In this document: in pieces, positions 1-12,490 of the stretch
Numbering within the stretch: the stretch's first letter is position 1
How the letters are laid out: each line of letters opens with the position of its first letter
From: Gammaproteobacteria bacterium
GTDB taxonomy: Bacteria > Pseudomonadota > Gammaproteobacteria > Pseudomonadales > Azotimanducaceae
Reading direction: 5' to 3'
DNA: 64,000 nt
NCBI GenBank assembly: GCA_028818795.1
Contig: JAPPND010000018.1
Location: forward strand, 1-64,000
Made by a program: the position numbers and the translations under genes
Notes under the pieces: model-generated
What the model was told of the DNA's origin: nothing
The model's input: the letters and a program-made list of their open reading frames with translations, nothing else
The model's database searches: none

Positions 1-99
1 TGGCCTTCGAGGCCGTCCGGATGAAGCGGGGCGGACCATTCCATTAAGGGTCGCCCCGACGGGCGCGATCAAGAATGCTGACGGATTCTCAGCACCTGG

Positions 100-2355
100 T
101 CACTTGATCGAGATGCTGTCCACCCGCTGAAGTCCCCGTGGAAGCAAGTGACCGCGTTGGGCGCGGGACCCCAGGTAGTTCTTCAAATCCCTGAACCTCA
201 CCGTCGTGTGGCGTCCGCCGGCGCGGACGACGAGCCGGTTTCGCTCCCCTAGGGCGGCCACCGCGACAACCCGTTCTTCCCCGGCCTTGAATACCTTGGG
301 AGGTATGTTGATGAGCTTCTGCCCCTTGCCTCGGGACAGCACGGGAACGTCGGCGATGGGAAACGCCAGCAGGCGCCCGGCGCTGGTGACCGCGGCAACA
401 TGCGATGCTTCGGTGAATGCGACCGGGGACAGCGCCGTAGCGCCCTGGGGCACGTTCAGCACCGATTTGCCGCTGCGGGTCCGGCTGACCGTCTCGCCGA
501 GTGTCGTCAGGAACCCGTAGCCCGCGCTGGACGCGACCAGGAGTCGCAGGGCCGGATCGCCCATCGCCAGCCCGACGAAACGCGCTCCCTCGGGCGGCTT
601 CAGGCGGCCGGAAAGCGGTTCTCCCTGACCACGCGCCGTCGGCAGCGTGTGTGGCGGCACGAAATAGGCCCGCCCGGTGGAATCGAAGAACACGCAGGGA
701 TCGCGGGTCTTGCCCCGGGCCGCGGCAGCGAAACCGTCCCCTGTGCGATACGACAGGTCGCCCGGATCGATGTCGTGCCCCTTGGCGGCACGAACCCAAC
801 CTTTATCCGAAAGCACCACGGTCACCGGTTCTGTCGATACGAGATCCGCCTCCGAGTACGCCCGGGCCTCGGCCACGCTGGCCAGTTCCGTTCGCCGGGC
901 GTCGCCGTATTTCTCCGCATCCGCCGCGATTTCCTTCTTGATCAGAGTTCGCATTCGCGCCCGGGACCCCAGGGTCCGCTCCAGGTCTCCGGCCTCCGCA
1001 AGCAGATCCCGCTTCTCCTCTTCGAGCCTGGCTTCCTCCAGCTTGGCGAGTTGGCGCAGCCGCAGGTCGAGAATCGCGGTCGCCTGTTCGTCGGACAGTT
1101 CGAACTTCGCCATGAGCTTCGGCTTGGCGTCGTCCTCCTCCCGGATGATGCGGATGACCTCGTCAATGTTGAGGTGCGCGACGAGCAGTCCCTCCACCAC
1201 GTGGAGGCGCCGACGGATACGTTCGAGACGGAACTCGAGGCGCCGACGCACCGTCTCCAGACGAAACTTGAGCCACTCCGCGAGCAGGCCTTTCAAGTCG
1301 AGCACTTTGGGCCGGCGGTCGAGGCAGATGACGTTGAAGTTCAATCGATAGTTGCGTTCCAAGTCGGTGGTGGCGAAGAGGTGGCTCATCAGCCGCTCGA
1401 CATCGACCCGGTTCGAGCGCGGCGTCAATACCAGGCGGGTCGGGTTCTCGTGGTCGGATTCGTCCCGGATGTCGGTGAGCATCGGCAGCTTCTTGGCCTG
1501 CATCTGGGCGGCGATCTGTTCTAAGACCTTCGACGGCGAGACCTGGTACGGCAAGCCGGTGATCACCAGGTCGCCGTTTTCGCGCACGTAGCGGGCCCGG
1601 GCCCGAACGGAGCCGCGCCCGGTTTCGTACGCCCTAAGGATCTCGTCCGGTGCCGTGGTGATCACCGCATCGGTCGGAAAATCCGGTCCCCGAATGGTCT
1701 CCATGAGTTCCGCGGTCGTTGTCGACGGCCGGTCTATCAGCTGGATGCACGCACCCGCCACCTCGCGCAGGTTGTGGGGCGGGATGTCCGTCGCCATGCC
1801 CACCGCGATCCCGGTCGAGCCGTTCAAGAGGACCATCGGCAACCGTGCCGGCAACAGCTCGGGTTCCGACAACACACCGTCGAAGTTGGGCACGTAGTCC
1901 ACCGTGCCCTGGCCGAGTTCGCCGAGCAGCACTTCCGCAACCCCGGCAAGGCGCGCTTCGGTATAGCGCATTGCCGCGAACGACTTGGCATCATCCGGCG
2001 CGCCCCAGTTGCCCTGACCGTCGACGAGCGGGTAGCGAGTCGAGAACGGCTGTGCCAGGAGCACCATCGCCTCGTAGCAGGCCGACTCGCCGTGCGGATG
2101 GAACTTGCCCAGCACGTCACCCACTGTACGCGCCGACTTGACGTACTTGGCCGTCGCGGTGAGACCGAGCTCGGACATGGCGTAGACGATGCGCCGCTGC
2201 ACCGGTTTGAGACCGTCGCCGACATGGGGCAGGGCACGGTCGTTGATGACGTACATCGAGTAGTCGAGGTAGGCGCGTTCCGTGTAGGTGCGCAGCGGCA
2301 GGCCTTCCTGGCCTTCGTCCGACGCGGGATTGTGCCCGTTCGACTCGATGTCCAT
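100..2355 (-). CDS. parC: DNA topoisomerase IV subunit A
   Basis: Breakage-reunion subunit of topoisomerase IV, which decatenates daughter chromosomes together with ParE. The 751-residue protein has the usual ParC length. The catalytic tyrosine is Y131 in [10 protein letters not shown]. The quinolone-determining segment [10 protein letters not shown] (about residues 86-95) carries the wild-type Ser and Glu at the positions matching E. coli S80 and E84, while the residue matching D79 is Glu. A C-terminal beta-pinwheel region follows residue about 500. The ATG start has GGAG upstream. It follows parE by 45 bp on the same strand, so the two are probably cotranscribed. A small hairpin (CGCCC/GGGCG) at 52-65 lies downstream but lacks a clear U-tract. 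Confidence 0.97.
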   Translation of the reverse strand: MDIESNGHNPASDEGQEGLPLRTYTERAYLDYSMYVINDRALPHVGDGLKPVQRRIVYAMSELGLTATAKYVKSARTVGDVLGKFHPHGESACYEAMVLLAQPFSTRYPLVDGQGNWGAPDDAKSFAAMRYTEARLAGVAEVLLGELGQGTVDYVPNFDGVLSEPELLPARLPMVLLNGSTGIAVGMATDIPPHNLREVAGACIQLIDRPSTTTAELMETIRGPDFPTDAVITTAPDEILRAYETGRGSVRARARYVRENGDLVITGLPYQVSPSKVLEQIAAQMQAKKLPMLTDIRDESDHENPTRLVLTPRSNRVDVERLMSHLFATTDLERNYRLNFNVICLDRRPKVLDLKGLLAEWLKFRLETVRRRLEFRLERIRRRLHVVEGLLVAHLNIDEVIRIIREEDDAKPKLMAKFELSDEQATAILDLRLRQLAKLEEARLEEEKRDLLAEAGDLERTLGSRARMRTLIKKEIAADAEKYGDARRTELASVAEARAYSEADLVSTEPVTVVLSDKGWVRAAKGHDIDPGDLSYRTGDGFAAAARGKTRDPCVFFDSTGRAYFVPPHTLPTARGQGEPLSGRLKPPEGARFVGLAMGDPALRLLVASSAGYGFLTTLGETVSRTRSGKSVLNVPQGATALSPVAFTEASHVAAVTSAGRLLAFPIADVPVLSRGKGQKLINIPPKVFKAGEERVVAVAALGERNRLVVRAGGRHTTVRFRDLKNYLGSRAQRGHLLPRGLQRVDSISIK

Positions 2356-2400
2356 TTCGTGCCGACTCCTCCGGTTACGTCCGACGCTTGCTGGCCGCTC

Positions 2401-5081
<2,681 letters not shown>

Positions 5082-5089
5082 GTGACCGT

Positions 5090-5533
5090 CTAGCCGATCA
5101 TGACCCGCTCTTGGTGGGCAACGCCGTACCGCAGGCAGGCGTTCAGGAACTCCGAGAGAAAGCGATTGACCTGGACCTTCTCGTCGGGTTGGCGCATCTG
5201 CGGGTTGGGGTAGTCGTAGACCGCCTGGAAACGACGTTGGCCCTGGAACTCGATGACTTCCGCAGTGCGCGCGTCGTGGTATACGCGGATCTTGATCCGC
5301 ATGCCGCCGATGCTGCGCACGCTCGCCGGAAGATCAAGGGTCAGAACGGTCGTGTAGCGGCTCCGGTGCGTCACTTCGAATGTGACGATCAACGCCGCCC
5401 CCTTCGGGAACATCCGGAACTCGCAGCGGTCCGTTTGCCTCAAATCGGGCATTAGCCGGGTCAGGCGGCGGTAGTTGTCGTCGCACTGTTCGAGGTGCGC
5501 GCGAAGGTCGATGTTGTACGGCCGCCGCTTCAT
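5090..5533 (-). CDS. yqiB: DUF1249 family protein (YqiB-like)
   Basis: A 147-residue protein of the DUF1249/YqiB family, with no established biochemical role. It has the family's N-terminal helix (DLRAHLEQCDDNYRRL) and conserved beta-rich core, ending RFLSEFLNACLRYG. No signal peptide or membrane segment is visible, so it is probably cytoplasmic. It is the first gene of the leftward yqiB-cpdA-parE-parC unit. The 212 bp between it and divergent tolC must hold both promoters; I see no convincing -35/-10 pair there. Confidence 0.85.
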   Translation of the reverse strand: MKRRPYNIDLRAHLEQCDDNYRRLTRLMPDLRQTDRCEFRMFPKGAALIVTFEVTHRSRYTTVLTLDLPASVRSIGGMRIKIRVYHDARTAEVIEFQGQRRFQAVYDYPNPQMRQPDEKVQVNRFLSEFLNACLRYGVAHQERVMIG

Positions 5534-5745
5534 GCTCTCTACGCTGACTCTTGCCGCCTTGTTAACGATTCTAACCGGGGTTTCGTCTCAATGGCACGTG
5601 GTTGATATACCAACGACGGAAAGTACCTGCACCACCGTAGAAACCTCCCACCGGACGCGCACCGACAGGCATCGTCTGATTGTCATTTTGTTAGACTCAC
5701 CGCCGCCGTTGAGTGGCGGCCGGTCACCAAGCTGAAGGAATCACC

Positions 5746-7200
5746 ATGAGAATCATTTGCTCTGGTCCATTCGACCCAACGACTCGCCGGGCGCCTGCCA
5801 GGCGTTCGCGGAGTCCCTGGCGTGCGGCCAAGCCATGGGTGGCTTCCGCAGTGCTGGCCCTCGGCGGGACTTCCTGGGCAGCGGACATCAGCGAAATCTA
5901 TGCCGAAGCCGTCGCCAACGACCCCATCCTGGCCCGAGCCCGGGCGTCATACGAGATCAGCAGGACCGGCGTCACCCTCGCCCGTGCACCACTCTTGCCG
6001 CAGGTCACCGCCAGCGCCGGCCGTTCCATATCCACCACCTCGGTGGACTCCATCGACATGAACCCCAGCAGTCCGAATTTCGGCCGCCCGACACCGGACC
6101 GAGAGTCGACCGGCCAGAACTGGCGCGCGGGCCTCTCCCAGCAAGTGGTGAACCTGTCAAGCTGGTTCGGCTATCGGGGCGCCCAAGCCGACGCGAACCG
6201 GGCCGACTGGGATCTGCAGACCGCCTCGCAGGTGCTCATCACCCGAGTGGCACAAGCCTATCTGAACGTGCTGTCCCGGCAAGCGGAGCTGGAGTCGGCG
6301 ATCGCAGCCGAAGAAGCCGTGCAGCGACAACTCGAACAGGTCCAGCAACGCTTCGACGTCGGACTGGAGGCCATCACCGGCGTCCTGGAATCCAAGGCCG
6401 CCTACGACAGCGCGGTCGTCACGCGCATCCGGGCGGAGAGTCAGCAGCGGGTATCCTTCGAAGCCCTGCGCACGCTCACCGGCTCCGCCTACGGAGAGAT
6501 CGCCAACCTCAAGGAAGATCTCGCCATCGTCGATCCGCTACCGAACGACGAGGAAGAGTGGGTGCGCACGGCCATGGACACGAACTCCGCCATCCGTTCC
6601 GCCCAACTGGCCCTGGCGTCAGCAGAACACAACGTTAGGAGCAGCTTGTCGCAGTACCTGCCCACCGTGAGCGCCTCCGCCAGCTACGGGACCAACAGCG
6701 GCGAGTCGAGCATCAACGGATTCGTCCTGCCGAATCAAGGAACCGTGACGTCAGTCGGCTACGCCTTCAACTTCCAAATGCCCCTGTTCCAAGGAATGCG
6801 TACGCCAGCAAGCGTCAAACGCGCACGCCTGTCCCGGGATCTGGCCCGACACGCGCTGATCGAACAGGAACTGAACGTCGCCGAGCAGGTCCGAACGCGG
6901 TTCCGTCTGGTGGTGACCGATGTCGTCGCAGTCGCCGCCGGCGCCGAAGCCCTCAAGTCCGCCCAGGCGGCCCTCGAGGCCACACAGACCGGATACGAGG
7001 TGGGGACCCGGAACATCGTCGACGTGCTCCTGGCGCAACGGGCTGTGTTCCAAAGCGAATACCAGTACCACCTGTCGCGGCACAACTACGTGCACGACAT
7101 GCTCCGGCTGAAGGAGAGCGCCGGAACGTTGAGCGAGTCGGACATCCAGGAACTGAACAGCAACATCGATCCCGGCAATCCTGTGCAGAAGGCACCGTAG
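5746..7200 (+). CDS. tolC: TolC-family outer membrane efflux channel
   Basis: Outer-membrane channel of tripartite efflux pumps and type I secretion systems. I choose the ATG at 5746, preceded by AAGGAA. It gives 484 residues starting with a basic N-terminus and a hydrophobic stretch ending SWA-AD, a typical signal peptidase I site near residue 42, although the pre-sequence is unusually long and Arg-rich. Two outer-membrane-efflux repeats follow, with long coiled-coil helices (for example VAQAYLNVLSRQAELESA) and a Ser/Gly-rich strand region. Length and position beside yqiB agree with TolC. A start at 5713 would add 11 non-conserved residues. Confidence 0.92.
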   Translation: MRIICSGPFDPTTRRAPARRSRSPWRAAKPWVASAVLALGGTSWAADISEIYAEAVANDPILARARASYEISRTGVTLARAPLLPQVTASAGRSISTTSVDSIDMNPSSPNFGRPTPDRESTGQNWRAGLSQQVVNLSSWFGYRGAQADANRADWDLQTASQVLITRVAQAYLNVLSRQAELESAIAAEEAVQRQLEQVQQRFDVGLEAITGVLESKAAYDSAVVTRIRAESQQRVSFEALRTLTGSAYGEIANLKEDLAIVDPLPNDEEEWVRTAMDTNSAIRSAQLALASAEHNVRSSLSQYLPTVSASASYGTNSGESSINGFVLPNQGTVTSVGYAFNFQMPLFQGMRTPASVKRARLSRDLARHALIEQELNVAEQVRTRFRLVVTDVVAVAAGAEALKSAQAALEATQTGYEVGTRNIVDVLLAQRAVFQSEYQYHLSRHNYVHDMLRLKESAGTLSESDIQELNSNIDPGNPVQKAP

Positions 7201-7346
7201 CGTCCATACAAGCCAACAAGCCATACCCGTTTGGGTGAAGGAGGCCGCGACCACCCCCCGCAGACGGCACGGACAGTTGATTTCGCCAACCGAAAGCGGG
7301 AAGGTAGACCCTGAAGGAGCACCTCATCGAGCGAACGATCCAGCCA

Positions 7347-8669
7347 ATGCAGGACCAAGGACGGAAACCGGCGAACGACAGCAAACGTTCCTACCTATCT
7401 GGCCATCGAACGCAGACCACAACACGCGTCTTGGCTCCGCGCAGTCGCAAGTACCAACGCGACACTCGACACCTCGCGTCCGTGGAGCTGTTCGCCGGAG
7501 CTGGCGGGCTCGGGATTGGCGTCGGTCGTGCCGGGTTTGAGTCGAAGCTGGTAGTCGACTGGAACAGTCAAGCCTGCACCACGATTCGAACGAATCAAGC
7601 ACTGAATCACCCCGAAGTGGCGAGTTGGCCCCTAAGAGAGTGCGACGTTAGAGAGATCGACTTCCGCACGCTCGGTACTGTGGACCTCGTGAGCGGGGGG
7701 CCCCCGTGCCAACCGTTTTCGCTTGGGGGCAAGCACCACGGTCCGCTCGACGCCCGCGACATGTTTCCTCAGGCGATCCGCGCCGTTCGAGAACTGATGC
7801 CGAGGGCGTTTGTATTCGAAAACGTTCCGGGGCTAAAGAGACCGGCTTTTGCCCACTATCTCGGATATGTCCGCGACCAACTCGCATTCCCCGAAGTAAC
7901 GATCCGACCACAAGAGACCTGGGCCGACCATGCGCGCCGACTCCGTCGGGAGATCGACACTTCCAACTCAGGTGGGGGACTCGCATACCGAGTACGGGTC
8001 GAAACCGCCAACGCCGCAGACTTCGGCGTGCCACAAAAGCGGGAACGCATGTTCATGGTCGGTCTACGATCAGATCTCCAAGTGGACTGGACCTTCCCAA
8101 GAGCAACCCATTCGCGGGACGCGTTGCTTTGGCAGCAGTGGATAACCGGCGAGTATTGGGACCGTCACCGCATCGGGGCATCCGACCGACCTACGATGCC
8201 TTCGCGCCTAAGACGCCGACTTGAGCCCTTCCAAGGGTTCGACATACCACCGCAGTCGAAGCCGTGGCGAACCGTCAGGGACGCTCTGAACGATCTATCC
8301 GACCCAGAATTCGATCCGACATCCTGCCGTCGAATCCCGAACCATCAGTTCAACCCAGGCGCTCGAGTCTATGCGGGACACACCGGCAGCAGGTTCGACG
8401 AGCCCGCCAAAGTATTGAAGGCTGGCGATCATGGCGTACCTGGCGGGGAGAACATGCTCGCGAGGGACGATGGCACATTCCGCTACTTCAGCGTCCGCGA
8501 GGCGGCAAGGCTGCAGACTTTTCCCGATAGCTACGTTTTCCCGGGATCTTGGACGGAGACCATGCGCCAAATCGGCAACGCCGTCCCCGTCAAACTCGCC
8601 CACGTATTCGCAACTCGGCTCAGAGATTGCATCGGGGCCTCGGAGTCGACATTGGACATCGCGGTTTGA
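7347..8669 (+). CDS. DNA (cytosine-5)-methyltransferase, Eco29kI-type modification enzyme
   Basis: C5-cytosine methyltransferase of a type II restriction-modification system. Motif I is ELFAGAGGLGIG (residues 47-58), the catalytic Pro-Cys of motif IV is GGPPCQPFSLGG (C121), motif VI is FENV, motif VIII is ADFGVPQKRERMF, and motif X is QIGNAVPV near the C-terminus, with a variable target-recognition region of about 170 residues between VIII and IX. It is followed after 12 bp by an Eco29kI-like nuclease, so the likely target is CCGCGG; this comes from the partner's family and was not read from the sequence. Base composition is visibly lower in GC than the flanking genes, consistent with transfer. 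The ATG at 7347 lacks a good ribosome site; see the finding on the upstream AAGGAG. Confidence 0.93.
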   Translation: MQDQGRKPANDSKRSYLSGHRTQTTTRVLAPRSRKYQRDTRHLASVELFAGAGGLGIGVGRAGFESKLVVDWNSQACTTIRTNQALNHPEVASWPLRECDVREIDFRTLGTVDLVSGGPPCQPFSLGGKHHGPLDARDMFPQAIRAVRELMPRAFVFENVPGLKRPAFAHYLGYVRDQLAFPEVTIRPQETWADHARRLRREIDTSNSGGGLAYRVRVETANAADFGVPQKRERMFMVGLRSDLQVDWTFPRATHSRDALLWQQWITGEYWDRHRIGASDRPTMPSRLRRRLEPFQGFDIPPQSKPWRTVRDALNDLSDPEFDPTSCRRIPNHQFNPGARVYAGHTGSRFDEPAKVLKAGDHGVPGGENMLARDDGTFRYFSVREAARLQTFPDSYVFPGSWTETMRQIGNAVPVKLAHVFATRLRDCIGASESTLDIAV

Positions 8670-8681
8670 CGGCGCCCCCTG

Positions 8682-9296
8682 ATGCCTCAGCAGTCCTACG
8701 AACCGTACAACCCACTCGACAAGAGCAACTTGGGTACAAGCGTCGCGGATGCTCTGCTAGCGCGTGCGGTGGTCAACCTGCCGCCGGAGCCGTTCCTAGG
8801 TGCTGGGGTCTACGCCATCTACTACTCCGGATCGTTTGTACCCTACCAACAGATCGCCGAATCAAATCGCCACGGTAGCTACGCGGTGCCGATCTACGTC
8901 GGCAAGGCCGTGCCGTCCGGCGCACGCAAAGGCGGATACGGGTTGGACTCGAGCCCCGGTGACGCCCTGTCGAAACGTCTAAGGGAACATGCCACATCGA
9001 TTGAACAAGCGAACAATATCCAACTTGGTGACTTCCGGTGCCGCCATCTTGTCGTCGACGACATATGGATACCGCTGGGCGAATCGCTGCTCATCGATCG
9101 GTTCGCGCCGATCTGGAACACACTAGTCGACGGGTTCGGCAACCACGACCCGGGCATCGGGCGGCGGAACCAAGCGAAATCGCGATGGGACGTACTTCAT
9201 CCGGGCCGTGCGTGGGCCGACAGACTCCGCGAGAACCAGAGCAGTGCGGACGCGATCATCGGCTTGCTTCAGAGCACGCTGGCCGGCGACCAGTAG
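8682..9296 (+). CDS. GIY-YIG type II restriction endonuclease, Eco29kI family
   Basis: A 204-residue GIY-YIG restriction nuclease. GVYAIYY (residues 42-48) and PIYVGKA (70-76) are the family hallmark, followed by R99 and H103 in KRLREHATS and the metal-binding Glu134 in PLGESLLIDR. These match in order and rough spacing the catalytic Tyr, Tyr, Arg, His and Glu known for R.Eco29kI. Eco29kI and its relatives cut CCGCGG. The gene directly follows its methyltransferase on the same strand. No controller (C) protein gene is visible. CCGCGG sites occur in the window (for example at 13621), so host protection by methylation is expected. Confidence 0.88.
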   Translation: MPQQSYEPYNPLDKSNLGTSVADALLARAVVNLPPEPFLGAGVYAIYYSGSFVPYQQIAESNRHGSYAVPIYVGKAVPSGARKGGYGLDSSPGDALSKRLREHATSIEQANNIQLGDFRCRHLVVDDIWIPLGESLLIDRFAPIWNTLVDGFGNHDPGIGRRNQAKSRWDVLHPGRAWADRLRENQSSADAIIGLLQSTLAGDQ

Positions 9297-9318
9297 GGAT
9301 CGATTCGGGTCAGCCGAC

Positions 9319-10563
9319 CTAGGGGTCGCCCAGCCAGCCGCAGAGGCGGTTGACGACGGCGCGGCGCGCGCCGCGATTGGCATCGACCACGCCCTTGGCC
9401 AGCTCGCCTTCCCTTGCGCGTCGTCTAGGATCCGCAAACAGTTCGCCGACGATGCGGGCGATATCGTCCGCGCCCGCTACCGGGTGGAAGCAACCCGCCG
9501 CCGCAAACCGCGCGCAGATCTCCTCCACGTCGTGACGGGTCGGGCCCATGAGCACCGGCAGGCCGTGAACGGCCGCTTCGATGGGATTGTGACCGCCGGT
9601 GCCGTCGAGGCTGCCTCCCACAAAGGCGACTGCGGCGTGCGGGTAGAGGTGCGCCAAGGTCCCCATGACATCGCCGACCAGCACGTCCACACCTGTCGCG
9701 CGATCCGACAACAAACCGGTCGAGAAGCCGCGCTGCATCGACAATTGCGCAACGCCGGTGGCTCGTTCGGGATGTCGGGGTACGAGAACGAGCCCGATGC
9801 TGGGGAATCGGTCGCGCAGTTGCCGGTGGGCGTCGAGCACGGTTTCCTCCTCGCCGGCGTGGGTGCTTCCGGCAATCCAGACCGGCCCATCGCCGAAACC
9901 CGGATCGCCCACGCCGAAAACGTAGGGAGGCATTTCGGCGTCGAACTTGACGCTGCCGGTGACGTCCACCGACTTGGCCCCAAGCGACCGAAACCGGGCC
10001 GCGGTGTCGTCGTACTGGCAGACGATCCCCTCGATGGACCCAAGCATCCGCCGGGCAAGCGATCCGAGGCGGCGATAGCCGCGATAGGACCGTGCGGAAA
10101 GTCGCGCGTTGACGAGATAGACCGACGCGCCGCTCGCGGCGGTCTGTTCGACGAGGTTCGGCCATAGCTCGGTTTCCATGAGTACCAGCGCCCGCGGCCG
10201 AACCCGGCGCAGGAAGCGCGCCACGGCCCACGGGTAGTCGTACGGGGCGTAGCAATGCTCGACCGTGTCGCCCAAGAGACTCGTCACGCGCGCGCTGCCG
10301 GTGGGCGTCATTGTGGTCACCAGGAACGTGTCGTCGGGGAAACGTTCCTGCACGGCGCGGATAACGGGCGCGGCGGCATTGGTCTCCCCCGCCGAGACCG
10401 TGTGGAACCAGATCACACCGCTGGACAAGCCGGCCGGCACGCGTCCGAATCGTTCCTCCCGGCGCTCGCCGTAGGCCGGTTCCCGGCGTGCACGGACCAT
10501 CAGACGCACCCAGACCCAGGGTAGCGCCAGGACGAGTAGTACCTGGTAGAGGAGTCGGGTCAT
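9319..10563 (-). CDS. waaA: 3-deoxy-D-manno-octulosonic acid (Kdo) transferase
   Basis: Inner-membrane-associated glycosyltransferase that adds Kdo from CMP-Kdo to lipid IVA, the first committed step of the lipopolysaccharide core. The ATG at 10563 gives 414 residues, starting with a membrane anchor (LLYQVLLVLALPWVWVRLM). Family signatures include WFHTVSAGETNAA, LMETELWPN, VTGSVKFD, AGSTHAGEEE and GGHNPIEAA. A longer frame to 10986 only reads back into the divergent gene's upstream region. It converges on the restriction nuclease gene with a 22-bp gap. It lies close to, but is separated from, the main core operon at 14.5-26.3 kb. Confidence 0.95.
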   Translation of the reverse strand: MTRLLYQVLLVLALPWVWVRLMVRARREPAYGERREERFGRVPAGLSSGVIWFHTVSAGETNAAAPVIRAVQERFPDDTFLVTTMTPTGSARVTSLLGDTVEHCYAPYDYPWAVARFLRRVRPRALVLMETELWPNLVEQTAASGASVYLVNARLSARSYRGYRRLGSLARRMLGSIEGIVCQYDDTAARFRSLGAKSVDVTGSVKFDAEMPPYVFGVGDPGFGDGPVWIAGSTHAGEEETVLDAHRQLRDRFPSIGLVLVPRHPERATGVAQLSMQRGFSTGLLSDRATGVDVLVGDVMGTLAHLYPHAAVAFVGGSLDGTGGHNPIEAAVHGLPVLMGPTRHDVEEICARFAAAGCFHPVAGADDIARIVGELFADPRRRAREGELAKGVVDANRGARRAVVNRLCGWLGDP

Positions 10564-10774
10564 TCGGGTGCCCAGTCGGAGCGATTGGTCTTGGATGGTT
10601 GTATCCTCCCATGGTACGAACACCAAAGGGAGCCTTGCGACCGTGGTGTTTGTACCGTGGGCAGGTCGGCGTGGCTGGGCCGGAGGCGGGGTCGGCGCAC
10701 AGCGAATGCGAAGCGCCGATCCGCGTCTGGGGCGCTGACAGGATCGCAAGCGTTTGAAAGCACCGGAGAGGATC

Positions 10775-12460
10775 ATGAGGAACACGCCCATGCGCACCGG
10801 ACTGGTGGTTGCCGTCGGGCTGATGGCCACAACGGCGATGGCCGGTACCTTTGCGGGTACGGTTCGTGACGCCGACGGCGAGCCGCTGCAGGGCGTCATG
10901 GTGCGGTTTACCCACGACGCCTCCGGTGTCTCGGAGTCGGTATTCACTGACCCGGACGGCGCCTTCCAGGCAACGATTGAACGCAATGGGAAGCTGCAAC
11001 TGAGGCTGCGCCGGCCCTACTACCGCGACGTCGAAGTGGATGTCGACGAACCCGACACAGACATGGCGTTCGTCATGGAGGCCATGACCACCGACCGCGA
11101 GGTCTCGGACAGCCTGCCCGCCGGCTATCACTTCGGCAGCTTGCCCTTCGAGACCGGGGAGGACGCGCTCTTCAACCGCCATCAGTTCCAGCGCGACTGC
11201 CTGACCTGCCACCAGATGGGCAATCCGATCACCCGGTTCCCGCGCACACCCGGGGGCTGGGTGGAGACCATCCGGCGTATGCACGCCATGCTCGGCAACT
11301 TCGATGCCGAGTTGCGGGATCGGCGGTCGGTCCTGCTGTCGAAAGGCTTCGACGGCAAGCCGCTCGCCGTTCGCCCCGAGTTCCCGATCGACGAGTCGCT
11401 GTCCCGTACCCGCATCATCGAGTACCGGATGGAGCGCGGCATCGTGCCCCACGACGCGATCATCAACCCCCACGACGGGCTGATCTACACCGTGGACCAG
11501 GGTGCCGACCACATGGCCGTCACCGACCCCGCCACCGGGGAGACCGAGTACGTCTCCCAGTCCGGCGAAGGCGTGGTCATACCCAAGTTCGGCGCCGTGG
11601 CTGGGGAGGTCGCGGTGCTCAATGGCCGCAACGGACCGCATTCCCTCGCGCTGGGCCCCGACCGCAAGTACTACGTCACGAACACCAGCTCCAACAGCAT
11701 CGGAGTTTTCAATCCCGAAGTCCGCAAATGGGAACCGCCTTTCAAGATCAGGAACCGTCCGGGGCAGCGCCGCGCCGTCTATCCCCACACCATCCGTTTC
11801 GGCTTGGACGGCATCGTCTGGTACACGCTGGCGGGGTCCGAGCAGGTGGGGAATCTAGACCCTGAGACCGGCGAAACCCAGCTTGTCGACCTGCCCCGGG
11901 TCAAGCCCGGCGGCATCTCCGGCGGCACGACGCCGTACGGCATTGACGTTGATCCGAACACCGGCATGATCTGGTACACCCGCCTGTTCGGCGACAAGAT
12001 CGGCCGCATCGACCCGGCCACCCTGGCGGTGACCGAGTACGACTCCCCGGTGCGGGGCCCGCGCCGCATGCGGTTCGACGCCGACGGCATCCTCTGGGTG
12101 ACGGGCTACTCCGACGGCGACCTACTCCGGGCCGACCCCGACGGGTTCAAATCCACGGTCTACCCGATGCCCGAGTTCGCGCCGGGCTTCCGTCCCGCAC
12201 CGTACGCGCTTGGCGTGCACCCCGACACCGGGGACATCTGGATCAACGAAAACATGACCGACCGCATCTACCGGTTCATCCCGACCGAAGAACGCTACGT
12301 GGTCTACCCGGTGCCGCTCTCCGGCACCTATACCCGCGATATGGACTTCACCGCCGACGGCCAGGCCTGCACGTCGAATAACCCGGTGCCTGCCGCAGCG
12401 CTGGAAGGCGGCGTGCTTCAAGTAATCTGCATCGACGTGAAGCCCGCGCAGGAAGCCTGA
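10775..12460 (+). CDS. Exported virginiamycin-B-lyase-like beta-propeller with haem-binding CxxCH motif
   Basis: A 561-residue protein. The ATG at 10775 is preceded by GGAGAGG and starts a signal peptide ending AMA-GT near residue 23. Residues about 24-105 look like a carboxypeptidase-regulatory-like beta-sandwich (GTVRDADGEPLQGVMV, YYRDVEVDV). A CLTCH motif at 142-146 predicts one covalently bound c-type haem. From about 220 onward, repeated blades such as PHDAIINPHDGLIYTVDQGA and PYGIDVDPNTGMIWYT resemble the Vgb/streptogramin-lyase propeller. The combination suggests a periplasmic redox or dehydrogenase-type protein, not an antibiotic lyase; substrate unknown. It begins the accessory block between waaA and hldE. 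Confidence 0.8.
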   Translation: MRNTPMRTGLVVAVGLMATTAMAGTFAGTVRDADGEPLQGVMVRFTHDASGVSESVFTDPDGAFQATIERNGKLQLRLRRPYYRDVEVDVDEPDTDMAFVMEAMTTDREVSDSLPAGYHFGSLPFETGEDALFNRHQFQRDCLTCHQMGNPITRFPRTPGGWVETIRRMHAMLGNFDAELRDRRSVLLSKGFDGKPLAVRPEFPIDESLSRTRIIEYRMERGIVPHDAIINPHDGLIYTVDQGADHMAVTDPATGETEYVSQSGEGVVIPKFGAVAGEVAVLNGRNGPHSLALGPDRKYYVTNTSSNSIGVFNPEVRKWEPPFKIRNRPGQRRAVYPHTIRFGLDGIVWYTLAGSEQVGNLDPETGETQLVDLPRVKPGGISGGTTPYGIDVDPNTGMIWYTRLFGDKIGRIDPATLAVTEYDSPVRGPRRMRFDADGILWVTGYSDGDLLRADPDGFKSTVYPMPEFAPGFRPAPYALGVHPDTGDIWINENMTDRIYRFIPTEERYVVYPVPLSGTYTRDMDFTADGQACTSNNPVPAAALEGGVLQVICIDVKPAQEA

Positions 12461-12490
12461 CCCGTGCCGTAGCACCGACTGCCGTCAACG

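Noticed and set aside
5534..5745. Paired promoters between yqiB and tolC
   Set aside because: TTGTCA and TTAGACT elements are present but not at usable spacing, so I do not annotate a promoter.
7235..7540. Small gene with AAGGAGG between tolC and the methyltransferase
   Set aside because: The GGAGG is inside the proposed coding start rather than before it, and the product is Arg/Pro-rich, overlapping the methyltransferase.
10564..10986. Longer N-terminus for WaaA
   Set aside because: The extension runs through the divergent promoter region and into the propeller gene; the conserved protein starts at 10563.
9425..11788. Minus-strand open frame of 787 codons across waaA and the propeller gene
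   Set aside because: It overlaps two well-supported genes in other frames and has the composition of a shadow.
10775..12460. Virginiamycin B lyase resistance gene
   Set aside because: Only the propeller resembles Vgb; the haem motif, signal peptide and length argue against a cytoplasmic antibiotic lyase.
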